Assembly (NCBI RefSeq): GCF_001277215.2
Contig: NZ_CP013940.1
Location: 3,410,001 to 3,474,000 of the forward strand
Direction of reading: 5' to 3'
Source: Cronobacter malonaticus LMG 23826
GTDB taxonomy: Bacteria; Pseudomonadota; Gammaproteobacteria; Enterobacterales; Enterobacteriaceae
Length of the DNA stretch: 64,000 nt
In this document: positions 10,549-22,525 of the stretch, piece by piece
How the letters are laid out: every line of letters begins with the position of its first letter
How positions within the stretch are numbered: position 1 is the stretch's first letter
Translations under genes and position numbers: made by a program
Notes under the pieces: generated by a model
The model's database searches: none
The model's input: the letters and a program-made list of their open reading frames with translations, nothing else
Told to the model about the DNA's origin: nothing

Positions 10549-10574
10549 GCCCGGTGGCGCAACGCTTGCCGGGC
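10549..10574. repeat. REP-like palindrome after araD
   Basis: GCCCGGTGGCGCAACGCTTGCCGGGC is a near-perfect palindrome of the same family as the units between araA and araD. It lies six bases after the araD stop. Confidence 0.7.
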
Positions 10575-10604
10575 TTGCGGGCAACCTGTAATATCACCGC
10601 GCAC

Positions 10605-10620
10605 CTGTATAAAACCCCAG
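10605..10620. promoter_or_regulatory. LexA box of polB
   Basis: CTGTATAAAACCCCAG fits the SOS consensus CTGT-N8-ACAG with one mismatch in the right half (CCAG). As recalled, the E. coli polB box shares the ATAAAACC core. It indicates damage-inducible control of DNA polymerase II. Confidence 0.85.
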
Positions 10621-10632
10621 CAAAACAGACGC

Positions 10633-10661
10633 AACCAGGCTATAATCACGCCTGGTTTTTT
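10633..10661 (+). terminator. Hairpin terminator of araBAD that contains the polB -10 box
   Basis: AACCAGGC (10633-10640) pairs with GCCTGGTT (10650-10657), followed by a run of T. The nine-base loop TATAATCAC contains a perfect -10 hexamer TATAAT (10641-10646). The element can therefore end the ara transcript and also position the start of polB transcription. Confidence 0.75.
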
Positions 10662-10676
10662 ACGTGAGTACGCCGC

Positions 10677-13037
10677 GTGTCTGAAGCGCATCAGGGGTTT
10701 ATTTTAAGCCGTCACTGGCGGGATACACCGCAGGGAACGGAGATCGAATTCTGGCTCGCGACGGATGCCGGGCCGCTGCGGGTTTGCCTGCCACCGCAGG
10801 AGTCCGTCGCGTTTATTCCCGAAGCCGAACGCGCACGCGCCGAAAGCCTGCTTGCGCAGGAACACGATGCGCGCTTCGCGACACTTTCACTGAAAGATTT
10901 TCAGCGTCAGGCAGTGTGCGGCCTTTATTGCCGCTCGCACCGCCAGCTGATGCGGCTTGAAAAGCTGCTGCGCGAAAACGGCGTCACGGTCTATGAGGCG
11001 GATATTCGCCCGCCGGAGCGCTTTCTGATGGAGCGGTTTATCACCGCACCCGTGTGGGTCAGCGGCGAGCGTCAGGGCGAGCGGCTGATTAACGCACGCC
11101 TGAAGCCGAGCCCGCACTACCGCCCGCCGCTCAGATGGGTGTCGCTGGATATTGAAACCAACCGCCACGGCGAGCTTTACTGCATTGGTCTTGAAGGCTG
11201 CGGCTCGCGCGTGGTTTACATGCTCGGGCCGGAAAATGGCAACGCCCGCGGCCTTGATTTCGAACTGGAATATGTCGCAAGCCGCCCGCAACTGATTGAA
11301 AAACTCAACGCCTGGTTTGCGAGGCACGATCCGGACGTGCTGATCGGCTGGAACGTTATCCAGTTCGATCTGCGTATGCTGCAAAAGCATGCCGAGCGTT
11401 ATGGCGTGCCCCTTCGGCTTGGGCGCGGTAACAGCGAGCTGGAGTGGCGCGAACACGGCTTTAAAAACGGCGTCTTTTTCGCGCAGGCCGCCGGGCGGTT
11501 AATCATCGACGGTATTGAAGCCCTGAAATCCGCCTTCTGGAATTTTTCATCGTTTTCGCTGGAGGCGGTGTCGCAGGAGCTGCTGGGCGAAGGCAAAGCC
11601 ATCGACAACCCGTGGCAGCGCATGGATGAAATCGACCGGCGCTTCGCGGAGGATAAACCCGCGCTCGCCACCTACAACCTGAAAGACTGCGAGCTGGTAA
11701 CGCGCATCTTCCATAAAACGGAGATTATGCCGTTTCTGCTGGAGCGCGCCACCGTGAACGGCCTGCCGGTGGATCGCCACGGCGGCTCGGTCGCGGCATT
11801 CAGCCACCTCTATTTTCCGCGTATGCACCGCGCGGGGTTTGTTGCGCCGAATCTCGGCGCGGTGCCGCCACAGGCGAGCCCCGGCGGCTATGTGATGGAT
11901 TCGCAGCCCGGCCTGTATGATTCGGTGCTGGTGCTGGATTACAAAAGCCTTTATCCGTCGATTATTCGCACCTTTTTAATCGATCCGGTGGGTCTGGTGG
12001 AAGGGCTGGGCGCGCCGGAACCCGCGGCAAGCGTGGAAGGCTTTATCGGTGCCTGGTTTTCACGCGAGACACACTGCCTGCCGGAGATCGTCACGCAGAT
12101 CTGGCAGGGGCGCGAAGAGGCCAAACGCCTCGGCAACAAGCCGCTCTCCCAGGCGCTGAAGATCATTATGAACGCGTTTTACGGCGTGCTCGGCACCAGC
12201 GCGTGCCGGTTCTACGATCCGCGCCTCGCCTCCTCTATCACGATGCGCGGGCATGAGATCATGCGCCAGACCAAAGCGCTTATCGAGGCCCAGGGCTATA
12301 CGGTAATTTACGGCGATACTGATTCCACGTTTGTCTGGCTTAAGCGGGCGCACAAGGAAGACGAGGCAGCAGAGATAGGCCAGCGGCTGATTGCACACGT
12401 TAACGCCTGGTGGCAGCGTCACCTTAAAGAGAGTATGGGCCTTGAGAGCGCACTGGAGCTGGAGTACGAAACTCACTTCAGCCGTTTTCTGATGCCGACC
12501 ATTCGTGGCGCGGAGATGGGCAGCAAAAAGCGCTACGCCGGTCTGATTCAGGAGGGCGACCACCAGCGCATGGTCTTTAAAGGGCTGGAAACGGTACGGA
12601 CCGACTGGACGCCGCTCGCGCAGCAGTTCCAGCAAAATCTCTACCTGCGTATTTTTCGCCGCGAGCCGTACCAGGATTACATTCGCGACACTATCGCGCG
12701 GCTGATGGCGGGCGAGCTGGACGATCAACTGGTGTACCGCAAACGCCTGCGCCGCCCGCTCAGCGAATACCAGCGCAACGTGCCGCCGCACGTGCGCGCC
12801 GCGCGGCTTGCCGATGAGCACAACGCGCGCCTCGGGCGTCCGGCACAGTACCAGAACCGCGGCACGATTAAATATGTCTGGACGATGAACGGCCCGGAGC
12901 CTGTGGATTATCAGCAGGGCGCGCCCGACTACGATCACTATTTAACGAAGCAGTTACAGCCCGTCGCGGACGGCATCCTGCCTTTCATGGAGGATGACTT
13001 TGCTACACTGATGACAGGGCAGATGGGGCTTTTTTGA
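10677..13037 (+). CDS. polB: DNA polymerase II
   Basis: Family B DNA polymerase with 3'-5' proofreading, induced in the SOS response and used for replication restart and some translesion synthesis. The product is 786 residues and starts with GTG ([13 protein letters not shown]). The exonuclease motif [14 protein letters not shown], polymerase motif [10 protein letters not shown] and the catalytic YGDTDST motif are all intact, and the protein ends GQMGLF like E. coli PolB. A LexA box lies 57 bases upstream of the start codon. It follows araD and precedes rapA in the conserved order. Confidence 0.97.
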   Translation: MSEAHQGFILSRHWRDTPQGTEIEFWLATDAGPLRVCLPPQESVAFIPEAERARAESLLAQEHDARFATLSLKDFQRQAVCGLYCRSHRQLMRLEKLLRENGVTVYEADIRPPERFLMERFITAPVWVSGERQGERLINARLKPSPHYRPPLRWVSLDIETNRHGELYCIGLEGCGSRVVYMLGPENGNARGLDFELEYVASRPQLIEKLNAWFARHDPDVLIGWNVIQFDLRMLQKHAERYGVPLRLGRGNSELEWREHGFKNGVFFAQAAGRLIIDGIEALKSAFWNFSSFSLEAVSQELLGEGKAIDNPWQRMDEIDRRFAEDKPALATYNLKDCELVTRIFHKTEIMPFLLERATVNGLPVDRHGGSVAAFSHLYFPRMHRAGFVAPNLGAVPPQASPGGYVMDSQPGLYDSVLVLDYKSLYPSIIRTFLIDPVGLVEGLGAPEPAASVEGFIGAWFSRETHCLPEIVTQIWQGREEAKRLGNKPLSQALKIIMNAFYGVLGTSACRFYDPRLASSITMRGHEIMRQTKALIEAQGYTVIYGDTDSTFVWLKRAHKEDEAAEIGQRLIAHVNAWWQRHLKESMGLESALELEYETHFSRFLMPTIRGAEMGSKKRYAGLIQEGDHQRMVFKGLETVRTDWTPLAQQFQQNLYLRIFRREPYQDYIRDTIARLMAGELDDQLVYRKRLRRPLSEYQRNVPPHVRAARLADEHNARLGRPAQYQNRGTIKYVWTMNGPEPVDYQQGAPDYDHYLTKQLQPVADGILPFMEDDFATLMTGQMGLF

Positions 13038-13102
13038 CACGTGACGAACGTCCTGCCATCCAGTACCATAGCGCCCTTTTCACATCACCCTGATTGCGAC
13101 CC

Positions 13103-13122
13103 CCCGCCTGCACGCAGGCGGG
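13103..13122 (+). terminator. GC-rich hairpin between polB and rapA
   Basis: CCCGCCTG pairs with CAGGCGGG across a CACG loop. No T-tract follows on the plus strand, so it is a weak or factor-assisted terminator candidate. Confidence 0.4.
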
Positions 13123-13170
13123 AGTCATACTATTGCCTGCAAATCTGATAAGAGAATAGAGCCGATATAT

Positions 13171-16077
13171 ATGCCTTTTACACTTGGTCAACGCTGGATC
13201 AGCGATACGGAAAGCGAACTGGGACTGGGCACTGTGGTGGCTATCGACGCCCGCATGGTGACTCTGCTTTTCCCGGCTACCGGTGAAAATCGTCTGTATG
13301 CCCGAAATGACTCCCCGGTCACCCGCGTGATGTTCAACCCGGGCGATACCGTGACCAGCCACGAAGGCTGGCAGTTGAAAGTGGATGAAGTAAAGGAAGA
13401 AAACGGCTTACTTATTTATATCGGCACCCGTCTGGATACGCTTGAGGAAAATGTCGCGCTGCGTGAAGTGTTCCTCGACAGCAAACTGGTGTTCAGCAAA
13501 CCGCAGGACCGCCTGTTCGCCGGTCAGATTGACCGAATGGACCGCTTTGCCCTGCGCTATCGCGCCCGCAAATACCAGAGCGAACAGTACCGGATGCCGT
13601 GGAGCGGCCTGCGTGGCCAGCGCACGAACCTTATCCCGCACCAGCTCAATATCGCCAATGACGTAGGCCGCCGCCACGCGCCGCGCGTGCTGCTGGCCGA
13701 TGAAGTGGGTCTCGGCAAAACCATCGAAGCCGGGATGATCATTCATCAGCAGCTGCTTGCAGGCGCGGCCGAGCGCGTGCTGATTGTCGTGCCGGAAACG
13801 CTGCAACACCAGTGGCTGGTGGAGATGCTGCGCCGCTTCAACCTGCGCTTCTCGCTGTTTGACGACGAGCGTTACGCCGAAGCCCAGCATGAATCCGACA
13901 ACCCGTTCGATACTGAACAACTGGTTATCTGCTCGCTGGATTTTGTGCGCCGCAACAAGCAGCGCCTTGAGCATCTGTGCGACGCCGAGTGGGATCTGCT
14001 GGTGGTGGATGAAGCTCATCACCTGGTCTGGAGCGAAGACGCCCCGAGCCGTGAATATCAGGCGATTGAACAGCTGGCCGAACGCGTGCCAGGCGTATTG
14101 CTGCTAACCGCAACGCCGGAACAGCTTGGTATGGAGAGCCACTTCGCGCGTCTGCGCCTGCTGGACCCGAACCGCTTCCACGATTTCGCGCAGTTTGTCG
14201 AAGAACAGCAGAACTATCGCCCGGTGGCGGACGCCGTGGCGCTGCTGCTGGCGGGCACGCACCTGAACGATGAACAGCTCAATACCTTAAGCGAACTGAT
14301 TGGCGAACAGGATATCGAGCCGCTTCTGCAAACCGCCAACAGCGACCGCGACGGCGCTGAAAGCGCGCGCCAGGAGCTGGTCTCCATGCTGATGGACCGC
14401 CACGGCACCAGCCGCGTACTGTTCCGTAATACCCGCAACGGCGTAAAAGGCTTCCCGCAGCGCGAACTGCATACCATTAAATTGCCGCTGCCGACGCAGT
14501 ACCAGACCGCGATTAAAGTCTCTGGCATCATGGGCGCGCGTAAATCTGCCGAGGAGCGTGCGCGCGATATGCTCTACCCGGAGCAGATTTACCAGGAGTT
14601 TGAAGGCGACAGCGGCACCTGGTGGAACTTCGATCCGCGCGTGGAGTGGCTGATGGGCTATCTGACCAGCCACCGCTCGCAGAAAGTGCTGGTGATCTGC
14701 GCGAAAGCGGCCACCGCGCTGCAACTGGAGCAGGTGCTGCGCGAGCGTGAAGGCATTCGCGCCGCCGTGTTCCATGAAGGCATGTCGATTATCGAGCGCG
14801 ACCGCGCGGCAGCCTGGTTTGCCGAAGAAGATACCGGCGCGCAGGTGCTGCTCTGTTCGGAAATCGGCTCCGAGGGCCGTAACTTCCAGTTCGCCAGCCA
14901 GTTGGTGATGTTCGATCTGCCGTTCAACCCCGATCTGCTGGAACAGCGTATCGGCCGTCTGGACCGTATCGGCCAGGCGCATGATATCCAGATTCATGTG
15001 CCATACCTTGAGAAAACCGCGCAGTCGGTGCTGGTGCGCTGGTATCACGAAGGGCTGGACGCGTTCGAACACACCTGCCCTACCGGACGCGCGATTTACG
15101 ACAGCGTCTATGAGCAATTGATTGGTTATCTGGCCGCCCCGGAGAACACCGAAGGCTTTGACGAGCTGATTCAGGCGTGCCGCAAACAGCACGATGAACT
15201 GAAAGCGCAGCTTGAGCAGGGCCGCGACCGCCTGCTGGAGATCCACTCCAACGGCGGTGAAAAAGCCCAGCAGCTGGCTGATGCCATCGCTGAACAGGAT
15301 GACGATACGGGCCTGGTGAATTTCGCCATGAACCTGTTCGACATCGTTGGCATCAATCAGGACGACCGCGGCGAGCATATGATTGTACTTACGCCGTCCG
15401 ATCACATGCTGGTGCCGGATTTCCCTGGCCTGCCGGAAGATGGCTGCACCATTACGTTTAACCGCGACGTGGCGCTGTCGCGCGAAGACGCGCAATTTAT
15501 TACCTGGGAGCATCCGCTTATCCGCAACGGTCTGGATCTGATCCTCTCCGGCGATACCGGCAGCTGCACCATTTCGCTGCTGAAAAACAAAGCGTTACCG
15601 GTCGGCACCCTGCTGCTGGAGCTGATTTACGTGGTCGAAGCCAAAGCGCCGAAGCAGTTGCAGCTTAACCGTTTCCTGCCGCCGACGCCGGTCCGCATGC
15701 TGCTGGATAAAAACGGCAATAACCTGGCAGGCCAGGTGGAGTTTGAAAGCTTCAACCGCCAGCTCAGCGCGGTGAACCGTCATACCGGCAGCAAGCTGGT
15801 GAACGCGGTGCAGCAGGAAGTGCATGCGATTCTGCAGGGCGGCGAAGCGCAGGTGGAGAAAGCGGCACGCGAGCTTATCGACGCGGCGCGTCAGGAAGCC
15901 GATGACAAACTCTCCGCCGAGCTGTCGCGTCTCGAAGCGCTACGCGCCGTGAACCCGAACATTCGCGACGACGAACTGGCGGCGATCGAGCATAACCGTC
16001 AGCAGGTGCTGGAGAATCTTAACCAGGCGAGCTGGCGACTGGATGCGCTGCGTCTTATCGTAGTGACTCACCAGTAA
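13171..16077 (+). CDS. rapA: RNA polymerase-associated ATPase RapA (HepA)
   Basis: SWI2/SNF2-family ATPase that binds RNA polymerase and promotes its recycling after transcription. The product is 968 residues. After the N-terminal Tudor-like domains, the helicase core shows Walker [14 protein letters not shown], the DEAH box VVDEAHHL and motif VI-type [12 protein letters not shown]. The C-terminal region contains the spacer and RNAP-binding parts. The start gives [20 protein letters not shown], the family N-terminus. rluA follows after twelve bases, probably in the same transcript. Confidence 0.97.
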   Translation: MPFTLGQRWISDTESELGLGTVVAIDARMVTLLFPATGENRLYARNDSPVTRVMFNPGDTVTSHEGWQLKVDEVKEENGLLIYIGTRLDTLEENVALREVFLDSKLVFSKPQDRLFAGQIDRMDRFALRYRARKYQSEQYRMPWSGLRGQRTNLIPHQLNIANDVGRRHAPRVLLADEVGLGKTIEAGMIIHQQLLAGAAERVLIVVPETLQHQWLVEMLRRFNLRFSLFDDERYAEAQHESDNPFDTEQLVICSLDFVRRNKQRLEHLCDAEWDLLVVDEAHHLVWSEDAPSREYQAIEQLAERVPGVLLLTATPEQLGMESHFARLRLLDPNRFHDFAQFVEEQQNYRPVADAVALLLAGTHLNDEQLNTLSELIGEQDIEPLLQTANSDRDGAESARQELVSMLMDRHGTSRVLFRNTRNGVKGFPQRELHTIKLPLPTQYQTAIKVSGIMGARKSAEERARDMLYPEQIYQEFEGDSGTWWNFDPRVEWLMGYLTSHRSQKVLVICAKAATALQLEQVLREREGIRAAVFHEGMSIIERDRAAAWFAEEDTGAQVLLCSEIGSEGRNFQFASQLVMFDLPFNPDLLEQRIGRLDRIGQAHDIQIHVPYLEKTAQSVLVRWYHEGLDAFEHTCPTGRAIYDSVYEQLIGYLAAPENTEGFDELIQACRKQHDELKAQLEQGRDRLLEIHSNGGEKAQQLADAIAEQDDDTGLVNFAMNLFDIVGINQDDRGEHMIVLTPSDHMLVPDFPGLPEDGCTITFNRDVALSREDAQFITWEHPLIRNGLDLILSGDTGSCTISLLKNKALPVGTLLLELIYVVEAKAPKQLQLNRFLPPTPVRMLLDKNGNNLAGQVEFESFNRQLSAVNRHTGSKLVNAVQQEVHAILQGGEAQVEKAARELIDAARQEADDKLSAELSRLEALRAVNPNIRDDELAAIEHNRQQVLENLNQASWRLDALRLIVVTHQ

Positions 16078-16089
16078 CCGGAGCGAAAC

Positions 16090-16746
16090 ATGCTGGATGC
16101 CTACAACCCGCCGCAAGACCCGTGGCTGCTCATTCTTTATCAGGATGAGCATATTATGGTGGTCAATAAACCCAGCGGCCTGCTTTCTGTGCCCGGACGG
16201 CTTGAGGAGCACAAAGACAGCGTGATGACCCGCATTCAGCGCGATTTCCCGAAGGCGGAGTCGGTACACCGGCTGGATATGGCCACCAGCGGGGTGATTG
16301 CGGTGGCGCTTACCAAAGCCGCGGAGCGCGAGCTAAAAAGGCAGTTCCGCGAACGCGAGCCGAAGAAGCACTACGTGGCGCGCGTCTGGGGACACCCGGA
16401 GAAAGCGCAGGGGGTTGTGGATTTACCGCTGATTTGCGACTGGCCGAACCGGCCGAAGCAGAAGGTCTGCTATGAGACCGGTAAGGCGGCGCAAACCGAG
16501 TATGAGGTGCTGGAGTACGCGGACGATAATACCGCCCGCGTGTTGCTCAGGCCGATTACCGGGCGTTCACATCAGCTACGCGTACATATGATGGCGCTTG
16601 GGCATCCGATTCTGGGCGATAAGTTTTACGCCACACCCGAGGCGTTTGCCCGCGCGCCGCGTCTGCAGCTGCACGCCGAGCAGCTGACGATTACGCATCC
16701 GGCCTATGGCACGCCGATGACGTTCAGGGCACCCGCCGATTTCTGA
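16090..16746 (+). CDS. rluA: Dual-specificity rRNA/tRNA pseudouridine synthase RluA
   Basis: Forms pseudouridine 746 in 23S rRNA and 32 in several tRNAs. The 218-residue product contains the family active-site block HRLDMATSG with catalytic Asp63, and the later motif TGRSHQLRVHM that contacts RNA. It lies twelve bases downstream of rapA with a GGAG-type ribosome binding site, suggesting cotranscription. A strong convergent hairpin separates it from djlA. Confidence 0.96.
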   Translation: MLDAYNPPQDPWLLILYQDEHIMVVNKPSGLLSVPGRLEEHKDSVMTRIQRDFPKAESVHRLDMATSGVIAVALTKAAERELKRQFREREPKKHYVARVWGHPEKAQGVVDLPLICDWPNRPKQKVCYETGKAAQTEYEVLEYADDNTARVLLRPITGRSHQLRVHMMALGHPILGDKFYATPEAFARAPRLQLHAEQLTITHPAYGTPMTFRAPADF

Positions 16747-16785
16747 GCCAGTCTCCGGTAACCCATACTTAGTCACCCATAAATG

Positions 16786-16815
16786 AAAAGAGACGCAGAC
16801 GCGTCTCTTTTTTAT
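16786..16815. terminator. Bidirectional terminator between rluA and djlA
   Basis: AAAAGAGACGC pairs perfectly with GCGTCTCTTTT across an AGAC loop and is flanked by T and A runs, so it can serve both convergent genes. Confidence 0.88.
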
Positions 16816-16830
16816 TGGTCTCAGGCTGCT

Positions 16831-17643
16831 TTAACGAAACCCTTTCGCCGTCTTAATCATGTCGTAGGCTTTCTGGATCTCCTGCGCCTTTTGCTGCGCC
16901 ATTTGCATCATCTGCGGCGGCAACCCTTTGGCGACCAGTTTGTCAGGATGATGCTCGCTCATCAGCTTACGGTACGCACGTTTGATGGTCGTGGCGTCAT
17001 CGGTGGTTTTCACACCCAGCACGTTGCAGGCGTCTTCCAGCGTCGGCCCGCGCGGCGCCTGCTGCGCATCGCCGTTGTGCCAGGATTGCTGACCGGAGCC
17101 AAACTGCGCGCCGCCCTGCATCATGCGCAGGAACTGATCGAACTGCATACGGGAAATGCCCAGCTCTTCGCCAATGACATACAGCACGTCGCGCTCTTTC
17201 GGGTGCAGCGAGCCGTCCGCAAAGGCGGTCTGGATCTGAATTTCCAGAAACATCCGAATCAGATCAAAACGGCCAAAGCAGACGCTGCGCAGCTGGCGCA
17301 TTTTATCGCGCAGCGGATAGCCATTCTCCTTGCCCACGCGAAACGCGTTGCGGGCCGCGTCTCTCGACGCGCCGTGCAGGTTCATGCGATCCATAAACTG
17401 CGTCGCCACCTGAATATCGGCTTCGGTGACACGACCTTTCGATTTGGTCAGGTGTCCCATCACCTCAAACGTAGTAGCGAAGAAGAGCGACTGACGTTCC
17501 TGCTGGCTGGTGAACCAGACGGTACGGCGGCTGCGCGCTTTGTCTATCATATGGCCTATCACCAGGCCCAAGATGACGCCCCAGACTCCACCGCCGACCA
17601 GCAGCCCGGTGAGCCCTCCAACCAGTTTTCCCCAATACTGCAT
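16831..17643 (-). CDS. djlA: Membrane-anchored co-chaperone DjlA
   Basis: Type III DnaJ homologue that stimulates DnaK and, in E. coli, influences capsule synthesis through the Rcs system. The 270-residue product has one N-terminal transmembrane segment (about residues 7-30, glycine-rich [20 protein letters not shown]), a central TerB-like region and a C-terminal J domain with the HPD motif in SEHHPDKLV. This order, with the J domain last, is diagnostic of DjlA. It is divergent from lptD across a 183-base gap. Confidence 0.95.
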   Translation of the reverse strand: MQYWGKLVGGLTGLLVGGGVWGVILGLVIGHMIDKARSRRTVWFTSQQERQSLFFATTFEVMGHLTKSKGRVTEADIQVATQFMDRMNLHGASRDAARNAFRVGKENGYPLRDKMRQLRSVCFGRFDLIRMFLEIQIQTAFADGSLHPKERDVLYVIGEELGISRMQFDQFLRMMQGGAQFGSGQQSWHNGDAQQAPRGPTLEDACNVLGVKTTDDATTIKRAYRKLMSEHHPDKLVAKGLPPQMMQMAQQKAQEIQKAYDMIKTAKGFR

Positions 17644-17826
17644 ATACTCCCCAAATGGTCATGCCGTCAGCCAGAAATTCCTTTATCATACCTGCCATTC
17701 AAAGCGGTGCCTAACCGGCAGGCAGAAAAGCAGACAGGATAACACTGGCGCTGTAGTGATGAGTAAGTTAGTCTCTGACCGTTTGCCGACGCGAAGCCAT
17801 TGATGATGGAACCACGAATAACTCGT

Positions 17827-20190
17827 ATGAAAAAACGTATTCCCACCTTGCTGGCCACCATGATTGGCACAGCCCTCTACAGCCAACAAGGCATGGCTGC
17901 CGATCTTGCTTCTCAGTGTAAGCTTGGCATACCCACCTATAATCGTCCTCTGGTGCAGGGCGAACCTAACCAGTTGCCGGTAACGATTAACGCCGATCAC
18001 GCTAAAGGTAACTACCCCGACAACGCGGTATTTACTGGTAATGTTGATATTCAGCAAGGTAATGGTCGCCTGCAGGCCGATGAAGTACAGCTTCATCAAA
18101 AGCAGGTGGAAGGCCAGCCAACGCCTGTGCGCACGGTCGATGCCCTGGGTAATGTGCACTATGACGACAATCAGGTCATCCTGAAAGGTCCTAAAGCGTG
18201 GGCGAATTTAAATACTAAAGATACGAACGTCTGGGAAGGCGATTACCAGATGGTAGGACGTCAGGGCCGCGGCAAAGCGGATCTGATGAAACAGCGCGGT
18301 GAAAACCGCTACACCATTCTGGAAAACGGCTCCTTTACTTCGTGTCTGCCCGGTTCCGATACCTGGAGCGTGGTCGGTAGTGAAGTTATCCACGACCGCG
18401 AGGAGCAGGTCGCCGAAATCTGGAACGCCCGCTTTAAGCTCGGCCCGGTGCCGGTGTTCTACAGCCCCTATTTGCAGCTGCCGGTCGGCGATAAACGCCG
18501 CTCGGGTTTCCTGATCCCGAACGCGCAATACAGTAAGAGCAACTATTTCGAGTTTTCGTTGCCGTATTACTGGAACATCGCCCCGAACTTCGACGCCACC
18601 ATTACGCCGCACTATATGCATAAGCGCGGCAACGTACAGTGGCAGAACGAATTCCGCTACCTGACACAGGCGGGTACGGGCCTGATGGAGTTCGACTATC
18701 TGCCGTCGGATAACGTCTATCAGGATGAGCATCCGGACATGGATTCTAAGCACCGCTGGCTGTTCTACTGGCAGCATGGCGGCGTGATGGATCAGGTGTG
18801 GCGCTTTAACGTTAACTACACCAAAGTCAGCGACACCAATTACTTTAACGATTTCGATTCCAAATACGGTTCGAGCACCGACGGCTACGCGACGCAGTTT
18901 TTCAGCGTCGGTTATGCGGTTCAGGACTTCGACGCGACGCTTTCCGCGCGCCAGTTCCAGGTATTTGATGCTAATCGGGGCAGCTCTTACCGCGCCGAGC
19001 CGCAGCTTGACGTCAATTTCTACCAGAACGACGTCGGGCCGTTCGACACGCGTCTCTACGCTCAGGCGGTACACTTTACCAACGTGAACGAAAACCTGCC
19101 GGAAGCGACGCGTCTGCATCTGGAGCCGACCATCAACCTGCCGATGTCTAACGACTGGGGCAGCCTGAATGCCGAGGCAAAACTGCTGGCGACCCACTAT
19201 CAGCAGGACAATCTCGATCGTTACCGCACGTATCGCGGCGGCAATAACGAGGCGGCCAACAATCTGGAAGACTCAGTTAACCGCGTCCTGCCGCAGTTTA
19301 AGCTCGACGGGAAAATGGTCTTCGAGCGCGACGCGAATCTCATCGGCGACGGCTTTACCCAGACGCTGGAGCCGCGCGCGCAGTACCTCTACGTGCCGTA
19401 TCGCGATCAGAGCAACATTAATAACTACGACTCCTCGCTGCTGCAGTCTGACTACTCCGGCCTGTTCCGCGACCGCACCTACGGCGGCCTTGACCGTATC
19501 GCCTCCGCAAACCAGGTCACGACCGGCGTCACGTCACGTATTTATGATGACGCCTCCGTTGAACGTTTTAACGTTTCTGTAGGTCAAATCTACTACTTCA
19601 CCCAGTCCCGTACCGGCGATGACGATATCAACTGGGAGAAGAACAAAGATACGGGGTCGATGGTCTGGGCCGGCGATACCTACTGGCGCATCAGCGATCG
19701 CTGGGGCCTGCGCGGCGGCGTGCAGTATGACGCCCGCCTGGCTGCCGTTGCCACCGGCAATGGCGTCCTCGAATATCGTCGCGACGAAGATCGCGTGGTA
19801 CAGCTGAACTACCGTTACGCAAGTCCGGAGTATATCCAGGCGACACTGCCTTCCTATTCAACGGCGGAGCAGTATAAAGACGGTATTAATCAGGTGGGCA
19901 TGACGGCGAGCTGGCCGATTGTGGATCGCTGGTCGGTGGTTGGCGCGTATTACTACGACACTAACGCCAACGAAGCGGCCGATCAGATGCTCGGCGTGCA
20001 ATATAACTCCTGCTGTTATGCCATCCGCGTCGGTTATGAGCGGAAACTCAACGGCTGGGATATTGATAAGAGCAAATATGATGAGGTCATTGGCTTCAAC
20101 ATTGAGCTGCGCGGCCTGAGTTCCAACTACGGCCTCGGCACGCAGCAGATGCTGCGCTCGAATATTCTGCCGTATCAGCGCTCCATGTAA
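17827..20190 (+). CDS. lptD: LPS-assembly outer-membrane protein LptD
   Basis: Essential beta-barrel that, with LptE, inserts lipopolysaccharide into the outer leaflet of the outer membrane. The 787-residue precursor starts at ATG 17827; an upstream ATG cluster at 17800 would put nine extra residues before the signal peptide and is not preferred. Residues 1-24 form the signal peptide ending QQGMA before [10 protein letters not shown]. Cys31, the Cys in FTSCLPG and the CC pair in NSCCYAIRV correspond to the four cysteines that form the two long-range disulfides. It heads the lptD-surA-pdxA-rsmA-apaGH cluster. Confidence 0.97.
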   Translation: MKKRIPTLLATMIGTALYSQQGMAADLASQCKLGIPTYNRPLVQGEPNQLPVTINADHAKGNYPDNAVFTGNVDIQQGNGRLQADEVQLHQKQVEGQPTPVRTVDALGNVHYDDNQVILKGPKAWANLNTKDTNVWEGDYQMVGRQGRGKADLMKQRGENRYTILENGSFTSCLPGSDTWSVVGSEVIHDREEQVAEIWNARFKLGPVPVFYSPYLQLPVGDKRRSGFLIPNAQYSKSNYFEFSLPYYWNIAPNFDATITPHYMHKRGNVQWQNEFRYLTQAGTGLMEFDYLPSDNVYQDEHPDMDSKHRWLFYWQHGGVMDQVWRFNVNYTKVSDTNYFNDFDSKYGSSTDGYATQFFSVGYAVQDFDATLSARQFQVFDANRGSSYRAEPQLDVNFYQNDVGPFDTRLYAQAVHFTNVNENLPEATRLHLEPTINLPMSNDWGSLNAEAKLLATHYQQDNLDRYRTYRGGNNEAANNLEDSVNRVLPQFKLDGKMVFERDANLIGDGFTQTLEPRAQYLYVPYRDQSNINNYDSSLLQSDYSGLFRDRTYGGLDRIASANQVTTGVTSRIYDDASVERFNVSVGQIYYFTQSRTGDDDINWEKNKDTGSMVWAGDTYWRISDRWGLRGGVQYDARLAAVATGNGVLEYRRDEDRVVQLNYRYASPEYIQATLPSYSTAEQYKDGINQVGMTASWPIVDRWSVVGAYYYDTNANEAADQMLGVQYNSCCYAIRVGYERKLNGWDIDKSKYDEVIGFNIELRGLSSNYGLGTQQMLRSNILPYQRSM

Positions 20191-20243
20191 TGCTCAGATT
20201 TTGAAACATCCTCCGCTTTGCGGTTAAACGAAATGGAAAAGGT

Positions 20244-21530
20244 ATGAAGAACTGGAAAACGCTGCTTCTCGGTATCACCCTGGTGGTGAATACCAGCTTC
20301 GCTGCTCCGCAGGTTGTCGATAAAGTTGCAGCCGTCGTGAACAACGGCGTGGTACTGGAAAGTGACGTTGATGGCCTCATGCAGTCGGTAAAGCTTAACG
20401 CGAACCAGGCAGGCCAGCAGCTCCCGGATGACAGCACGCTGCGTCATCAGATTCTGGAACGTCTGATCATGGATCAGATTATGTTGCAGATGGGCCAGAA
20501 AATGGGCATAAAAATCAGCGACGACCAGCTCGATCAGGCCATCGCTAACATCGCCAAACAAAACAATATGACGCTCGATCAGATGCGTAGCCGTCTGGCT
20601 TATGATGGCCTGAACTACAACACCTATCGCGCCCAGATCCGCAAAGAGATGATTATCTCTGAAGTGCGTAATAGCGAAGTGCGCCGTCGCGTCACTATCC
20701 TGCCGCAGGAAGTGGAAACGCTGGCCGAGCAGGTTGGCAATCAGAACGACGCCAGCACCGAGCTGAACCTGAGCCACATCCTGATCCCGCTGCCGGAAAA
20801 CCCGACCGCCGATCAGGTGAGCGAAGCCGAAGCCCAGGCGCGTTCGATTATCGATCAGGCGCGTAACGGCGGTGATTTCGGCAAGCTTGCGATTACCTAT
20901 TCCGCAGACCAGCAGGCGCTGAAAGGCGGCCAGATGGGCTGGGGCCGTATTCAGGAGCTGCCTTCTGTATTTGCCCAGGCGCTGAGCACCGCGAAGAAAG
21001 GCGACGTGATTGGCCCGATTCGTTCAGGCGTTGGCTTCCACATCATTAAAGTGAACGATCTGCGCGGCCAGTCTCAGACAGTGTCGGTCACTGAAGTGCA
21101 TGCGCGTCACATTCTGCTGAAGCCGTCGCCGATCATGACCGATCAGCAGGCGCGTCAGAAACTTGAAGAGATCGCCGCTGATATCAAGAGTGGTAAAACC
21201 ACGTTTGCTCAGGCCGCGCGTGAATTCTCTCAGGATCCGGGTTCTGCTAACCAGGGCGGGGATCTCGGCTGGGCGGCAGCGGACGTTTACGATCCGGCTT
21301 TCCGCGATGCGCTGATGAACCTCAGCAAAGGCCAAATGAGTACGCCGGTACACTCTTCTTTCGGCTGGCATCTGATCGAACTGCTGGATACCCGCAAGTC
21401 TGACCGCACCGACGCGGCGCAGAAAGATCGCGCCTACCGTATGCTGTTCAACCGCAAATTCTCCGAAGAAGCGGCGACCTGGATGCAGGAACAACGCGCC
21501 AGCGCCTACGTGAAAATTCTGAGCAACTGA
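20244..21530 (+). CDS. surA: Periplasmic chaperone and peptidyl-prolyl isomerase SurA
   Basis: Main periplasmic chaperone for outer-membrane proteins, including LptD encoded just upstream. The precursor is 428 residues. The signal peptide is [20 protein letters not shown]. It is followed by the N-terminal chaperone domain, two parvulin domains (the first beginning near [11 protein letters not shown], the second near [12 protein letters not shown]) and a C-terminal helix. The stop codon overlaps the pdxA ATG by one base, so translation of the two is probably coupled. Confidence 0.97.
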   Translation: MKNWKTLLLGITLVVNTSFAAPQVVDKVAAVVNNGVVLESDVDGLMQSVKLNANQAGQQLPDDSTLRHQILERLIMDQIMLQMGQKMGIKISDDQLDQAIANIAKQNNMTLDQMRSRLAYDGLNYNTYRAQIRKEMIISEVRNSEVRRRVTILPQEVETLAEQVGNQNDASTELNLSHILIPLPENPTADQVSEAEAQARSIIDQARNGGDFGKLAITYSADQQALKGGQMGWGRIQELPSVFAQALSTAKKGDVIGPIRSGVGFHIIKVNDLRGQSQTVSVTEVHARHILLKPSPIMTDQQARQKLEEIAADIKSGKTTFAQAAREFSQDPGSANQGGDLGWAAADVYDPAFRDALMNLSKGQMSTPVHSSFGWHLIELLDTRKSDRTDAAQKDRAYRMLFNRKFSEEAATWMQEQRASAYVKILSN

Positions 21531-22525
21531 TGGTAAAAACCCCTCGCGTGGTCATTACGCCCGGCGAACCCGCCGGGATTGGCCCCGACCTGGTTGTCGC
21601 GCTGGCCCAGAATAGCTGGCCTGCACAACTGGTCGTCTGCGCCGACCCGTCGCTACTCACCGAGCGGGCGGTGCAGCTCGGTTTACCACTCACGCTGTTG
21701 CCTTTCTCGTCTGATAAACCTGCCGCCCCTCAGGCGGCAGGTACGCTAACACTTCTGCCCGTTACGCTAAAAGCGCCTGTCGTGCCCGGTACGCTGGATG
21801 CGGCGAACGGCAGTTACGTGGTGGAAACCCTGGCGCGCGCCTGTGATGGTTGCCTTAGCGGCGAATTCGACGCGCTGGTCACAGGCCCGGTGCACAAAGG
21901 GATTATCAACGACGCAGGCATTCCGTTTACCGGCCATACCGAGTTCTTTGAAGCGCGCAGTCATAGCGAAAAAGTCGTGATGATGCTCGCCACCGAAGCG
22001 CTGCGCGTCGCCCTGGTGACCACGCATCTGCCGCTGAAAGCGGTGGCGGACGCCATTACGCCGGATCTCCTGCGCCATATCCTCACGACGCTGCACCACG
22101 ACCTGCAAAGCAAATTCGGTATCGCGAACCCGCATGTGCTGGTCTGCGGCCTGAACCCGCACGCGGGCGAAGGCGGTCATATGGGCACCGAAGAGATCGA
22201 TACGATTATCCCGGTGCTGGAAGAGATGCGCGCGAAAGGGATGCGTCTCACCGGCCCGCTGCCCGCCGATACCCTTTTCCAGCCCAAATACCTCGAAAAC
22301 GCCGATGCGGTGCTGGCGATGTACCACGATCAGGGCCTGCCCGTGCTAAAATACCAGGGATTTGGCCGCGCGGTGAACATTACGCTCGGCTTGCCCTTTA
22401 TCCGCACGTCGGTCGATCACGGCACCGCGCTGGAGCTGGCAGGTTCCGGAAACGCCAGCGTCGGCAGTTTTATTACGGCGCTTAATCTCGCCATCAGCAT
22501 GATTGTGAACAGTAAGAATCAATGA
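21530..22525 (+). CDS. pdxA: 4-hydroxythreonine-4-phosphate dehydrogenase PdxA
   Basis: NAD-dependent enzyme of pyridoxal 5'-phosphate synthesis, acting in the DXP-dependent route before PdxJ. The 331-residue product begins [21 protein letters not shown], the family start. Conserved metal-site histidines occur in [17 protein letters not shown] and [17 protein letters not shown]. It overlaps surA by one base and rsmA by four (ATGA), so the cluster is tightly coupled. Confidence 0.97.
   Translation: MVKTPRVVITPGEPAGIGPDLVVALAQNSWPAQLVVCADPSLLTERAVQLGLPLTLLPFSSDKPAAPQAAGTLTLLPVTLKAPVVPGTLDAANGSYVVETLARACDGCLSGEFDALVTGPVHKGIINDAGIPFTGHTEFFEARSHSEKVVMMLATEALRVALVTTHLPLKAVADAITPDLLRHILTTLHHDLQSKFGIANPHVLVCGLNPHAGEGGHMGTEEIDTIIPVLEEMRAKGMRLTGPLPADTLFQPKYLENADAVLAMYHDQGLPVLKYQGFGRAVNITLGLPFIRTSVDHGTALELAGSGNASVGSFITALNLAISMIVNSKNQ

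Noticed and set aside
14287..15513. A 408-codon frame opposite rapA
   Set aside because: Shadow of rapA codon structure; the sense gene is complete.
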